A stretch of 64,000 bases of DNA from Rhizobiales bacterium 62-17 (GCA_001898965.1 MKVW01000005.1:239224-303223), one strand, 5' to 3'. Shown: positions 18,441 to 26,898, counted from the stretch's first letter. Numbers and translations: made by a program. The notes: generated by a model not told the origin, from the sequence alone.

Positions 18441-18889
18441 TCAAGATCGTTCTCGCGGGCATTTGGGGATGCGCGGTGGTGATGGCCTCGAGCTACGGCT
18501 TCACCTATTGGCAAACGCAGCATGGCAAAGTGTCCGGGAGCGAAGAGGCGCCTGGCGGCACCGAATATAAGAAGGTGCGTCCGCTGAGCGTTCCGGTCCT
18601 GAGTGACGGCGTCATTCAGGGCTATATCGTCGTGCAGTTCGTCTATAAGGCCGATACGAAAACCGCGAATGACGCGTCCGTTCCCCTCGAAATCTATCTG
18701 CTCGATGAGGCGTTTCGTCTGATCTATTCGGACGAGGCGCTCAAGTTCAGGCACACCGAGCGGTATGATCTCGCCCGCCTCACCAAGACGCTGACGGAAA
18801 AGCTGAAAGTGAGGCTGAACGGAGATCTGGTGAAAGAGGTTCTGGTGGATCAGTTCAACTACGTTTCGAAGACGGACGTGCGGAAATGA
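18437..18889 (+). CDS. Unknown single-span membrane protein in flagellar cluster
   Basis: Not recognised as a named family. The 150-residue protein has one N-terminal transmembrane helix (about residues 3-25) and a soluble, probably periplasmic domain. That domain contains VIQGYIVVQFVYKADTK and FRLIYSDEALKFRHTERYDL, and ends with a helix plus QFNYVSK. The layout is like FliL (short anchor plus periplasmic domain), but fliL in rhizobia lies next to fliP, outside this window, so this is at most a FliL-like paralogue. It is translationally coupled to the flgN-like gene, implying a role in the same machine. Confidence 0.75.
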   Translation: MIKIVLAGIWGCAVVMASSYGFTYWQTQHGKVSGSEEAPGGTEYKKVRPLSVPVLSDGVIQGYIVVQFVYKADTKTANDASVPLEIYLLDEAFRLIYSDEALKFRHTERYDLARLTKTLTEKLKVRLNGDLVKEVLVDQFNYVSKTDVRK

Positions 18890-18914
18890 CCTGGAGCATC
18901 GAGGATTCCTGTCC

Positions 18915-19364
18915 ATGAGAGTCTGGCTTGGTGCGATGGGGGTCATTCTCATCTTTTTGGGGTGGGCCATCCTGTTCTTGGCGATGATGGACCCCGGGCC
19001 GGCCGCCGGGCTGGTTCAGCGCGGCCTCGCCTGGATGAACAGCTATAATCTCAGCACGCTCGGCCAGAGCCTGATCCTGACCGGATTTGGCTGCGTCATC
19101 GTCCAGACGCTCCGGGAGGGCTTTGGCGCACTGCAACGCTTTTTCGATGCCATTCTGACCCGGACCGCCAGGCCGTCGGTGGTGCCGCCGCCGCCGGAGC
19201 CGGTCGTCGATGCAGAACCGAAGGGCGATGTGATCGTCGATCGGGGTTGGATCAAGGATCGGCCCTATGTCGTCTATGCGGATGGCAGCACGGAAATCGA
19301 GACCCGCATCGGCATGCGCCGATTCAAATCGCACCAGGATGCGCGGGCCTTCGTCGGCGGGTGA
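18915..19364 (+). CDS. Unknown two-span membrane protein
   Basis: Not recognised. The 149-residue protein has two hydrophobic segments (about residues 3-28 and 48-68), a Pro-rich linker (VVPPPPEPV) and a small C-terminal domain of about 45 residues with RPYVVYADGSTEIETRIGMR. The short loop between helices suggests the C-terminal domain is cytosolic or periplasmic depending on orientation, which cannot be fixed here. It is 25 bases after the previous unknown membrane gene and ends 6 bases from the convergent PilZ gene. A flagellar role is likely from position only. Confidence 0.7.
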   Translation: MRVWLGAMGVILIFLGWAILFLAMMDPGPAAGLVQRGLAWMNSYNLSTLGQSLILTGFGCVIVQTLREGFGALQRFFDAILTRTARPSVVPPPPEPVVDAEPKGDVIVDRGWIKDRPYVVYADGSTEIETRIGMRRFKSHQDARAFVGG

Positions 19365-19370
19365 GGCCGG

Positions 19371-19907
19371 TCAGTCGGTGACGGCGTAATATTTGGCGCC
19401 GAGCGAAGCGCAGGGGTGCTTGGTCGCCTGAGCGCTTTCCCATCTATCGCGCAGGATCACACCAATCTCGCCATGGCCTGACCAGACCTGGCAGACATCG
19501 ACGACCTGTTTGTCGAGGTCGTCATAAAGGCGAAACGAAGGCGGCAGGGCGATGGGGCGCACCGCGCGCAGGCGGATGCCCTGGGACGAACGGTCGATGA
19601 TGACGCATTCGGACAGGAATTGATTGTCGGCATCGACGATCTTGCCGGCCCGCAGCCGGGTGCGATGACGGGGCGTGCCACGTTTCTCGGCGTTCGGGTC
19701 GATCCAATAGGTCACATCAAGCGGGTCGGTCGTTTGCTGTTTGGCGTTTCGGCTGTCCTGCGAGGACCAGAGACGGGAGAGCCAATGCGATCGGGCTTTG
19801 GGCGTGCCGGCGACTTGGAGCTTGGGCGCGGCGATCTTGCCGGCTTCCAGCAATGGAGCGGCCTTGCCCGAGGAGGAAGATTTAGAAGAGCGGTCCGCCA
19901 TGCTCAT
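19371..19907 (-). CDS. PilZ domain protein (predicted c-di-GMP binding)
   Basis: The C-terminal 110 residues form a PilZ domain. The two c-di-GMP contacts are present: an RxxxR-type stretch in KRGTPRHRTRLRAG and the DxSxxG motif in IDRSSQGIRL. The N-terminal 70 residues are Ser/Lys/Ala rich and probably disordered. No membrane segment is seen. In flagellar loci such proteins often brake the motor when c-di-GMP is high (known for YcgR in enterobacteria); that role is inferred here. ATG 19907 (MSMADRSS) is taken as start; upstream in-frame ATGs add a sequence that does not look conserved. Confidence 0.86.
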   Translation of the reverse strand: MSMADRSSKSSSSGKAAPLLEAGKIAAPKLQVAGTPKARSHWLSRLWSSQDSRNAKQQTTDPLDVTYWIDPNAEKRGTPRHRTRLRAGKIVDADNQFLSECVIIDRSSQGIRLRAVRPIALPPSFRLYDDLDKQVVDVCQVWSGHGEIGVILRDRWESAQATKHPCASLGAKYYAVTD

Positions 19908-20308
19908 CGTTCCGGCGCCAATGTCCTGCGAGTCAATTTCTAACCCGAGAGACGGTCCGTCACTACGACTAGCTCGAAACATGATGAACAAGCATGGACT
20001 CCACAACGCAGCAAGGAGTCCTCTTGCCGTCCGACGATCGCGGCGCGCCGGCTAAGCTGAAGAGTCTGATGCATGGAGATGTCGCGTGTCGGCTGTTTCG
20101 TGACTCATGAAGCGCTCGCAATGCGTGATTTGATGGCGCGAATTGATTCAATTTGGGACGATTGAATCGAAAAATGTGGCAAGAGAGTCACTTCAATAGC
20201 TAATCGTTCAAAACACTCAATTTGCTTACTTTATGGTAAAGATTTCAGTTGGCGGGATCACGAGTTTGACCGAGAATCGCCACAATGTGATTCGACTTCG
20301 GGTGACCA
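19908..20308. promoter_or_regulatory. Intergenic region before ftcR with palindromes
   Basis: This 401-base gap holds no convincing gene. It is AT-richer than its surroundings between 20130 and 20300. It contains the palindrome AATTGATTCAATT (20141-20153), an overlapping inverted repeat GATTCAAT/ATTGAATC (20145-20152 and 20161-20168), and CTTTATGGTAAAG (20229-20241). It must carry the promoters of the divergent PilZ and ftcR genes; the palindromes are operator candidates. Confidence 0.55.
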
Positions 20309-21001
20309 ATGCTGGTGATCATCGACGAGCGACAAGTTGTCCTCAGCGCCTATGCCTCCGGCTTCGGCGAAGCTGGGGTCAGCACGACAAAATTCTCGCC
20401 GTCCGATTTTGGTGAATGGGTTGATGCGGCCACCGGGGCCGATTTCGAAGCCGTCGAAGGCTTCGTCATCGGCAACTGCAGCGAGCAGAACAGCTTTCCG
20501 ACGATGATCCGCCGCCGCTCGCGGGCGCCGGTCATCGCGCTGAGCGAGTATCAGTCGCTGGAACATACGCTGGCGCTCTTCGATGCGGGCATGGACGATG
20601 TCGTCCGCAAGCCCGTACACGTCCGCGAAATCCTCGCCCGTATCGAGGCGATCCGGCGGCGGGCCGCCGGCGAGCGGCGCGTCAACACGGCCAGGGGCAA
20701 TCTGCGGGTGTTCTTCGACGGACGCGATCCGTTGATCGACGACACGCCGTTCATTCTGCCGCGCCGCGAACGGCGCATCCTTGAGTTTTTCGTCTCGAAG
20801 GCTGGCAAGCGCGTCACCAAAACGCAGATTTTCAACGCGGTCTACGGGCTGTTTGACGAATGCGTCGACGAATGCGTGGTTGAAAGCCACGTCAGCAAGT
20901 TGCGCAAGAAGCTGCGTCAGCGCCTGGGTTACGATCCGATCGATTCAAAGCGCTATCTGGGATATTCCTTCGAGCTCAACGACCAGATTTCGCAGGGCTA
21001 G
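20309..21001 (+). CDS. ftcR: Flagellar transcriptional regulator FtcR/Rem (orphan response regulator)
   Basis: The 230-residue protein has an N-terminal receiver-like domain (1-115) and an OmpR-type winged helix (about 130-225, with FVSKAGKRVTKTQIFNAVYG and VESHVSKLRKKLRQRLGY). It matches FtcR of Brucella and Rem of Sinorhizobium, the OmpR-type regulators of late flagellar genes. The place of the phosphoryl-accepting Asp reads GFVIGNCSEQN, with no Asp at the end of the third strand, so phosphorylation control is probably lost. A conserved Lys is kept in RKPVHVREILARIEAI. It stands alone in its own transcription unit, while in Sinorhizobium rem lies in the fliK-flgE region. Confidence 0.88.
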   Translation: MLVIIDERQVVLSAYASGFGEAGVSTTKFSPSDFGEWVDAATGADFEAVEGFVIGNCSEQNSFPTMIRRRSRAPVIALSEYQSLEHTLALFDAGMDDVVRKPVHVREILARIEAIRRRAAGERRVNTARGNLRVFFDGRDPLIDDTPFILPRRERRILEFFVSKAGKRVTKTQIFNAVYGLFDECVDECVVESHVSKLRKKLRQRLGYDPIDSKRYLGYSFELNDQISQG

Positions 21002-21038
21002 TTGCCGGTGAGCGCGCCCTCCCCGGTGATATGAGACA

Positions 21039-21058
21039 GGGAGGCTGCGGCGCCTCCC
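21039..21058. terminator. Hairpin in the convergent gap after ftcR
   Basis: GGGAGGC (21039-21045) pairs with GCCTCCC (21052-21058). A second stem, ACATCCG (21105-21111) with CGGATGT (21123-21129), follows. Neither has a T run. Both lie between convergent genes, where a two-way terminator is expected. Confidence 0.4.
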
Positions 21059-21165
21059 AGGTCATCTGGCTCCCGCCAATCCATTTCATGACATGACGAG
21101 CTGGACATCCGCGCGATCGGGCCGGATGTTTCCGGCCGCGCGTTCGATATCGGCGAGGCTATTGG

Positions 21166-21705
21166 CTATTTGCCGCTTTCAAGCGGGCCAAGCGGCGTCT
21201 GTATGATCCAACTGCCGCCGCGGTTTTGAATCGACTGGATGCGGCCGACGCCCGGAATGGCCTCTCCCGCCGAGACGAGCAGGTAGCCGGACGGTCCCTG
21301 TAAAAGCGCCTTGCCGTTGAATACGCCCTGCAAGCTATAGGAACTCAGAGTCGCGGGCTGAGGTGGCGCGACATCGGCCGATCGCGTGGTCTTAAGGCCA
21401 AGCGTAGCTGTCGGCGTTTCGCCGGTCGAAGGGCGCACCGATCCGGTGACGACAGGGTCGAATTCCATCTCTGGGCGCGCGGGTGACGGCTCGCTGGGTC
21501 GACTGGGAACCCGGCCGCCCGACGGCATGGCGAAGATGCGCAGATGTTCGGCCCCGGGAATGGGCGGTGCCGTCGGTGCAGTGATTTTGCTGACGGCGAA
21601 GTTCACAGAGAGGACTGCGCACAGCACGCCCATCACACAGAGCGCCGCGTCGGTCTTCCAGGTTGATTTGCGTTTGCGCATGACGTGGTTTTTCACCTCT
21701 GTCAT
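21166..21705 (-). CDS. Unknown single-span membrane protein downstream of fliI
   Basis: Not recognised by name. The 179-residue protein has a basic N-terminus, one transmembrane helix (about residues 19-40) and a Pro-rich linker. It ends in a compact C-terminal domain of about 60 residues (SSYSLQGVFNGKALLQGPSG then YLLVSAGEAIPGVGRIQSI) that resembles the small beta domains of GspC/PilP-type secretion proteins. It begins directly after fliI on the same strand. Similar proteins occur next to flagellar genes in rhizobia; the function is unknown. Confidence 0.75.
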   Translation of the reverse strand: MTEVKNHVMRKRKSTWKTDAALCVMGVLCAVLSVNFAVSKITAPTAPPIPGAEHLRIFAMPSGGRVPSRPSEPSPARPEMEFDPVVTGSVRPSTGETPTATLGLKTTRSADVAPPQPATLSSYSLQGVFNGKALLQGPSGYLLVSAGEAIPGVGRIQSIQNRGGSWIIQTPLGPLESGK

Positions 21706-23073
21706 TCAACCGGGCTCACGAAGTTTTTCGGCGAGATCGCGGAATGCCTCGTTACTCAGTGGTTGCCCCGGCGATTGTCGCAGGGCGTCATAAAGCCTGG
21801 GCACCATCCGGACGGCTTGATCGAGTTCCGCATCGCTGCCGGGCGCGTAACCGCCCATGGATCTGAGGTCGCGCGTGTCTTCATAGCGCGCGACGATCGC
21901 GCGCAGCTTGCGCACCAGCTCCATTTGCTCGGGCGACCAGACCTGGGACGACAGACGCGAGATGGACGAGAGGACGTTGATAGCCGGATAGCGGCCTTCA
22001 TCGGCAATGGACCGATCCAGAACGATATGCCCGTCGAGGGTGCCGCGAATGCTGTCGGCAACCGGATCGTTGTGATCGTCGCCATCGACCAGAACCGAGA
22101 ATATGCCGGTAATCGATCCCTTGCCGGAGGCGCCGGGGCCAGCGCGTTCGAGCAGTTTCGGCAGATCGCTGAAGACGCTCGGCGCATAGCCGCGGGCCAC
22201 GGGCGGTTCGCCTGCCGCCAAAGCGATGTCGCGGGAGGCATGGGCGAAGCGGGTCACGGAATCGACGATCAGCAGCACCGAGGCGCCATCATTGCGGAAA
22301 TATTCGGCTATGGTCATCGCCGTCAGCGGCGCCTGTTTGCGCATCATCGGGCTTTCGTCGCCGGTGGCGACGACGATGATGGCGCGCTCGGCGCCTTCTG
22401 CCAAAGAATCCTCCAGGAATTCCCGGACTTCTCGCCCGCGTTCGCCGACCAAAGCGATGACGACGATGTCGAAGCCCTTGGCTTGCGCCAGCATGCCGAG
22501 CAAGGTCGATTTGCCGACGCCGGAGCCGGCGAAAATGCCGATGCGTTGTCCCGCGCAAAGCGGCGTGAAGACATCGATGGCGAGAACGCCGGTTTTGACG
22601 GCTTCGCTGACGCGGTCCCGGCTCATGGCGGGCGGCGGATCCGTGTCCGTGGCGAAGGGCAGGGGGCCGACTGGCAGGCGTCCCTTTCCGTCGATCGGCT
22701 GGGCGAGCGAATTGATGACGCGGCCCTGCCAGGCTTTGTCGGGCGCGATACGCAAGGGGCCGGCGAGCCAGGCGCGCGTGCCCAGGCCGACATCCATCCG
22801 CGCCTGAAAGGATTTGACGAGAACCTGTTCGTCGATGCGAATGACTTCGCCGAAGGCAGCTTGTCCCGTCGTATCGAACAGGACCTGGTCGCCTAGGCGG
22901 GCGAATTTCGATAGGCCGGAGACGGAATAGGTGCCAGCGGCAACGGATTGGACGAACCCGCTGATGCGCAGCGTCGAATGTTCGGCCGCCGTCGTCGCGA
23001 CCACGCCCGCCAAGCGATCAAGGGCCGACGGGTTGAAATCCATGCGCGCTTCGGGAAACGCCGTCGTCGTCAT
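21706..23073 (-). CDS. fliI: Flagellum-specific ATPase FliI
   Basis: FliI (455 residues) is the hexameric ATPase that energises and unfolds export substrates. Walker A is GSGVGKST at residues 183-190 and Walker B is in VLLIVDSVTRFA. The catalytic region VALVGERGREVREFLEDSL is intact. The gene overlaps flgF by 4 bases on the reverse strand. Separation from the fliH-like and fliJ-like genes, which are on the other strand, is normal for rhizobial loci. Confidence 0.97.
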   Translation of the reverse strand: MTTTAFPEARMDFNPSALDRLAGVVATTAAEHSTLRISGFVQSVAAGTYSVSGLSKFARLGDQVLFDTTGQAAFGEVIRIDEQVLVKSFQARMDVGLGTRAWLAGPLRIAPDKAWQGRVINSLAQPIDGKGRLPVGPLPFATDTDPPPAMSRDRVSEAVKTGVLAIDVFTPLCAGQRIGIFAGSGVGKSTLLGMLAQAKGFDIVVIALVGERGREVREFLEDSLAEGAERAIIVVATGDESPMMRKQAPLTAMTIAEYFRNDGASVLLIVDSVTRFAHASRDIALAAGEPPVARGYAPSVFSDLPKLLERAGPGASGKGSITGIFSVLVDGDDHNDPVADSIRGTLDGHIVLDRSIADEGRYPAINVLSSISRLSSQVWSPEQMELVRKLRAIVARYEDTRDLRSMGGYAPGSDAELDQAVRMVPRLYDALRQSPGQPLSNEAFRDLAEKLREPG

Positions 23074-23795
23074 ACGCCTGAGCCGAGCGTCTTGATGGCA
23101 TCGGTGAACGAGGTCTCGGAGGATTCCATCGTGTTCGTCATTTCCTCAAACGAGCGCTGGACCATGACGAGACGGCTCATCTCCATGACCGGGTTCACGT
23201 TGGAGTTTTCGGTGAATCCCTGCATGAAGCTGTGGGATCGAAAATCGATGATCGGCACCGCTGGACGATCGGGGATGACACCGGAATTGTCCGTCCGGGT
23301 CAGTTTGGCACCTTGCTCAATGGAAAATAGACCCAGCGCGCCAACCTGAATGCCGTTCTGGGTGATCATCCCATCGCGTGAAATGGAGACCGGGCCGTCG
23401 GCCGGATTGAGACGGATGGGGGCATTACCGGCATCAAGAATGGAGTAGCCATTGACCGATTGCAGCAGCCCGTTCTCCGCCATCGTCATGCGACCATCGC
23501 GCGTATAGATGGTGCCATTCGGCGTTTGCAGGGCCAGCCAGCCATCGCCGGAGATAGCGACGTCCAATGGATTATCCGATTTGACCATCGAGCCGGATCG
23601 CCGCTGGATATAAGTGTCGCCGGTCGAGGCGAAGGAAACGTTCCTGTCGCCGGTGGAGGAAATCAATTGTTCGAAACGGATCTCTTCGGCGCGAAAGCCG
23701 GTCGTATTGGCGTTGGCGACATTGTTGGCGATCGAATCAAGTTGCCGGCGTGCGGCGATCTGCGCGGAAAGTCCGACATACAGGCTTGATTGCAT
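23070..23795 (-). CDS. flgF: Flagellar proximal rod protein FlgF
   Basis: FlgF (241 residues) is a rod component. The N-terminal axial motif is SLYVGLSAQIAARRQLDSIA then NNVANANTTGFR, and the C-terminal one is PVMEMSRLVMVQRSFEEMTN. The central DVAISGDGWLALQTPNG segment matches FlgF/FlgG proteins; FlgF is favoured by size and by location ahead of fliI, as in other Hyphomicrobiales. It is the first of two overlapping genes (flgF, fliI). Confidence 0.93.
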   Translation of the reverse strand: MQSSLYVGLSAQIAARRQLDSIANNVANANTTGFRAEEIRFEQLISSTGDRNVSFASTGDTYIQRRSGSMVKSDNPLDVAISGDGWLALQTPNGTIYTRDGRMTMAENGLLQSVNGYSILDAGNAPIRLNPADGPVSISRDGMITQNGIQVGALGLFSIEQGAKLTRTDNSGVIPDRPAVPIIDFRSHSFMQGFTENSNVNPVMEMSRLVMVQRSFEEMTNTMESSETSFTDAIKTLGSGV

Positions 23796-23797
23796 CC

Positions 23798-24586
23798 CTA
23801 CCGCCCCAGCTTGAGGGTTTGCAGTTTCATCATCAGGTCGGTGCCGATGCCGATTTGCGAGGATTGGCCGGTGAAGGCGGCCAATATGGGAGAGGTGGTG
23901 GTGGGGTCGGTGTTCTGCAGGTCGTACATGCTGGTGAAGCGCTGCAGGAACTTGTCGAGCTTCTTGGGGTCTTGCAGATCGGCGACTTTCAGCCGCTTGT
24001 CGATCTCCTTGGCCTGGGCGTCGATATCGGCCGCCGACATGGCCGAGGGCAGATTGAGCGCCGTCTGCACCACTTTCAGAAGGGCGGCATCGGCAAGGAT
24101 GTTATAGGAACTCTTGATATTGCCCGCATTGCGCTTGAAATAGAGGGCGAGCCGGACGCCCGCATTGTCCTGGCCGGCCGTTTCCTCAAGCGTTTGCTGG
24201 TTGTATTTGGCGACCGTTTCGCTCTGCGTCGCGGCGAAAGTGGTGGTCAAATAGCCGTAGCGAGCAAAGTTGAAGGCCGTGGCGAAGGCCTTGTATCTAG
24301 GGTCGGCCAGTCTGTTGGCCAGGCTCGATGTGTTCTCCACGCCTTCCTGGAGCACTTTTTTCATCATGCCTTTGGCGTAGGTCATGTCCGACAGGCCGAA
24401 AGCCTTCATGGCATAGGAGAAGAGCTTGTCGTCCTTGAGAAAGTCGTCGATGCTTTTGACCTTCTCGATATTGGCCAAATAGTAATCGGTGGCTCGTTTG
24501 TTGATCGGCTCCGAAGCAATCCGATCCAGCGAGCGGGTCATGTCAGAATTGATGATCTTGTAGCTCTGATAGGTCGACAGCATCAC
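23798..24586 (-). CDS. DUF1217 family flagellar-locus protein
   Basis: The 262-residue protein carries the DUF1217 pattern, including VKSIDDFLKDDKLFSYAMKA then FGLSDMTYAKGMMKKVL near residues 44-80. DUF1217 proteins are found in alphaproteobacterial flagellar clusters next to flgF, and their role is not established. The protein is mostly helical with no signal peptide. The C-terminal part has TTTSPILAAF then a Met/Leu-rich end. It lies 2 bases from flgF and is divergent from motA; start codons at 24586 and 24583 are both possible. Confidence 0.85.
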   Translation of the reverse strand: MMLSTYQSYKIINSDMTRSLDRIASEPINKRATDYYLANIEKVKSIDDFLKDDKLFSYAMKAFGLSDMTYAKGMMKKVLQEGVENTSSLANRLADPRYKAFATAFNFARYGYLTTTFAATQSETVAKYNQQTLEETAGQDNAGVRLALYFKRNAGNIKSSYNILADAALLKVVQTALNLPSAMSAADIDAQAKEIDKRLKVADLQDPKKLDKFLQRFTSMYDLQNTDPTTTSPILAAFTGQSSQIGIGTDLMMKLQTLKLGR

Positions 24587-24714
24587 CGCACCTTAAAACT
24601 GCACGGCGTTTTTTAAGCTGCCAGCCTTGCGCCAGACTGATGCTGGCGACGAAAGCCCCGCGCAAGGTTGACATCCGCAAAACAGGCACTGACACAGCAG
24701 TGAGAGGCCTCGCT

Positions 24715-25584
24715 TTGAGTTTCGCCATCGGTCTTACGATAACTCTGGGATGCATGCTGGGTGGCTTCGCCGCGCTGGGCGGACATCTGATCGTCCTATG
24801 GCAGCCCTGGGAATTCGTCATCATTTGCGGGGCGGCTTTCGGCACATTCATCATCGCCAATCCGGTTTCGACCATCAAGGATACCGGCCGCGCCATCCTC
24901 GACGTGCTGATGGGCAAGAGCACCAAGACGGAAGATCATCTTGATGTCCTCGGGCTCATTCACGCGCTGATGCGCGAACTGCGGGCCAAGGGGCGCAATG
25001 AACTCGAAGGGCATGTCGACAATCCGGAAGAGTCCGCCATCTTCAAACAGTATCCGAAGGTCCTGGCCAATACGGGACTGCTGACCTTCATCTGCGACTA
25101 CATGCGTTTGATCATCATCGGCAATGCGCGGACCCATGAAATCGAAGCGTTGATGGACGAAGAGCTGCACACTGTGCGCCACGACTATCTCAAGCCCTAT
25201 ACGGCGTTGACGACGGTGGCGGATTCTCTGCCGGCACTGGGTATCGTCGCTGCCGTGCTAGGGGTGATCAAGGCGATGGGCGCCCTCGATCAGTCGCCGG
25301 AATTGCTCGGTGGTTTGATCGGCGCGGCGCTCGTCGGTACGTTCCTCGGCATTTTCATTTCCTACGGGATCGTCACGCCGATCGCCAACAAGATCAAGAT
25401 TTCCCGTGAGAAGAAGCATCGAGCCTATATTGTCGTCAAACAGTCGCTTCTTGCTTTTATGAATGGCGCGATGCCGCAGATCGCCGTCGAGCATGGACGC
25501 AAGACGATCTCTTCCTATGAACGGCCAACCATTGACGAAGTCGAGAATGCGACCGTTTCGGCTGGCGTGAAAGAGGCTGCATAA
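24715..25584 (+). CDS. motA: Flagellar motor stator protein MotA
   Basis: MotA (289 residues with this start) forms the proton channel with MotB and drives FliG. Four transmembrane helices are seen (about 4-22, 34-52, 165-190, 200-222), with a cytoplasmic loop between the second and third. The motif PVSTIKDTGRAILDVL and the helix LPALGIVAAVLGVIKAMG are typical. TTG 24715 is chosen because GAGAGG lies 7 bases upstream and the protein then begins at SFAIGLTITLGCMLGGF like other MotA; an ATG 75 bases upstream (24640) lacks a binding site and adds an atypical charged tail. Confidence 0.93.
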   Translation: MSFAIGLTITLGCMLGGFAALGGHLIVLWQPWEFVIICGAAFGTFIIANPVSTIKDTGRAILDVLMGKSTKTEDHLDVLGLIHALMRELRAKGRNELEGHVDNPEESAIFKQYPKVLANTGLLTFICDYMRLIIIGNARTHEIEALMDEELHTVRHDYLKPYTALTTVADSLPALGIVAAVLGVIKAMGALDQSPELLGGLIGAALVGTFLGIFISYGIVTPIANKIKISREKKHRAYIVVKQSLLAFMNGAMPQIAVEHGRKTISSYERPTIDEVENATVSAGVKEAA

Positions 25585-25590
25585 CAGGAC

Positions 25591-26526
25591 ATGACCGTAG
25601 CCCGGACCGATTACAACGAAAGTCCGTCGACCGCCCACAATCCGTTGTCCGGCGGGCCCAATCTGGCGCGCCTGCCGATGGTCCCGGTTGTCTTCGATCG
25701 CATTGCGGCGCAGCTTGCTCTGGACCTTCGCCAGCTCGACGAGGCGGTGAACGTCAGTATCGCCGATATTTCATACGAAGCGGCGGAGAAAGTTCTAGCG
25801 CGCTCGGAGCCGAAATTCCTCGCAGGCGTTTTCAACGTCGGCGAATGGAACGAGCGTGTCGTCGTGTTGCTGGACGAGCCGTTCATCTTGACCATGCTGG
25901 AGCGCATGTTCGGTGGAACCGGCGCTCGTATGGCGCCCGATGCAGAACGGCCTTTGTCCAATCTGGAAATCCGTGTCGCCAACAGCCTGTTCCAGACGCT
26001 CGCCGGTATCATGCAAACCGGTTTCTCGGTTTTGCGGCCCTCCTCCTTCCAATTTGAGGGGACCGAACGACGTCTTGAGCGTATCGAGATCGGCCGGCGT
26101 TCCAATCCATGCCTCTGCGCCAAGATCAAGATCGCGGCCGGATCGATAGCCGTGTTCGCGACGATCGTCGTCCCGCTCGGCGCCTTGTCCGTGCTGCGTT
26201 ACGATCTCGCGCAATCGCCGAAGGATCCGCGCGCGAAGACCGATCAAGGCTGGAGCCACCAATTCGGCGAAGAGCTGGTTAAGACCGAGGTCTCGTTGCG
26301 GGCCGTTATCAGCGACACCAGTTTGACGCTCGGCGAAATTTCCCGCCTCAAAGTCAATCAGACCCTCTATCTGGAAACGACGATCGACGCGGGTGTCGTG
26401 CTCGAATCAAATGGCAAACCGCTCTACGAATGTCAGCTTGGACAGTCGAATGGCGTATATACCGCACGTATCAATCAGTTCATCGGTAGTAAGCCGAATG
26501 AGATGCTGCGTCCGATCGCCGATTGA
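25591..26526 (+). CDS. fliM: Flagellar motor switch protein FliM
   Basis: FliM (311 residues) is the middle C-ring protein that receives CheY-P and controls direction. The central CheC-like domain includes the region VLLDEPFILTMLERMFGG, and the C-terminal SpoA (surface presentation of antigens) domain is at about 230-305 (LTLGEISRLKVNQTLYLETT). The N-terminal CheY-binding peptide is not conserved, as in other rhizobia. It sits 7 bases after motA and upstream of fliN and fliG. Confidence 0.93.
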   Translation: MTVARTDYNESPSTAHNPLSGGPNLARLPMVPVVFDRIAAQLALDLRQLDEAVNVSIADISYEAAEKVLARSEPKFLAGVFNVGEWNERVVVLLDEPFILTMLERMFGGTGARMAPDAERPLSNLEIRVANSLFQTLAGIMQTGFSVLRPSSFQFEGTERRLERIEIGRRSNPCLCAKIKIAAGSIAVFATIVVPLGALSVLRYDLAQSPKDPRAKTDQGWSHQFGEELVKTEVSLRAVISDTSLTLGEISRLKVNQTLYLETTIDAGVVLESNGKPLYECQLGQSNGVYTARINQFIGSKPNEMLRPIAD

Positions 26527-26562
26527 AATGCGATCCGGCCGATAAATTGAAGCGAGAGAAGA

Positions 26563-26880
26563 ATGTCCGAAATGCGCGAAACATCGGGTGTCCAGATCAA
26601 TCCGCCGGCTGGCGGCCCTGATCAGGGCAGCATCGATCACATCCTGCAAATTCCCGTCAAGGTCGATATCGTCCTGGGGTCGACGACCATGCCGGTCACG
26701 AGCTTGATGAAGCTCGGACGCGGCGCTGTGGTGCATCTCGATCAGCGGGTCGGCGATCCCGTCGACGTCGTCGTCAACGGCCGTATCGTGGCGCGCGGTG
26801 AACTCGTCGTCGCCGAGGAGAATGGCTCGCGCATCGGCATTTCCCTGACCGAGATCGTCGGTTCCTCCACTTCCATCTGA
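26563..26880 (+). CDS. fliN: Flagellar motor switch protein FliN
   Basis: FliN (105 residues) is the lower C-ring protein. The SpoA domain spans about residues 25-103, with ILQIPVKVDIVLGSTTMPVT and VVVNGRIVARGELVVAEENG, the standard FliN end. The short N-terminus is Gly/Pro rich. GAGAGAAGA precedes the ATG. It is placed between fliM and fliG, so the three switch proteins are made together, as in Sinorhizobium and Brucella. Confidence 0.95.
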   Translation: MSEMRETSGVQINPPAGGPDQGSIDHILQIPVKVDIVLGSTTMPVTSLMKLGRGAVVHLDQRVGDPVDVVVNGRIVARGELVVAEENGSRIGISLTEIVGSSTSI

Positions 26881-26898
26881 TTCCTACAGGGCAAGAGA

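Noticed and set aside
24640..24714. ATG start for MotA at 24640
   Set aside because: No ribosome binding site, and the extra 25 residues are charged and unlike MotA N-termini; TTG 24715 fits both.
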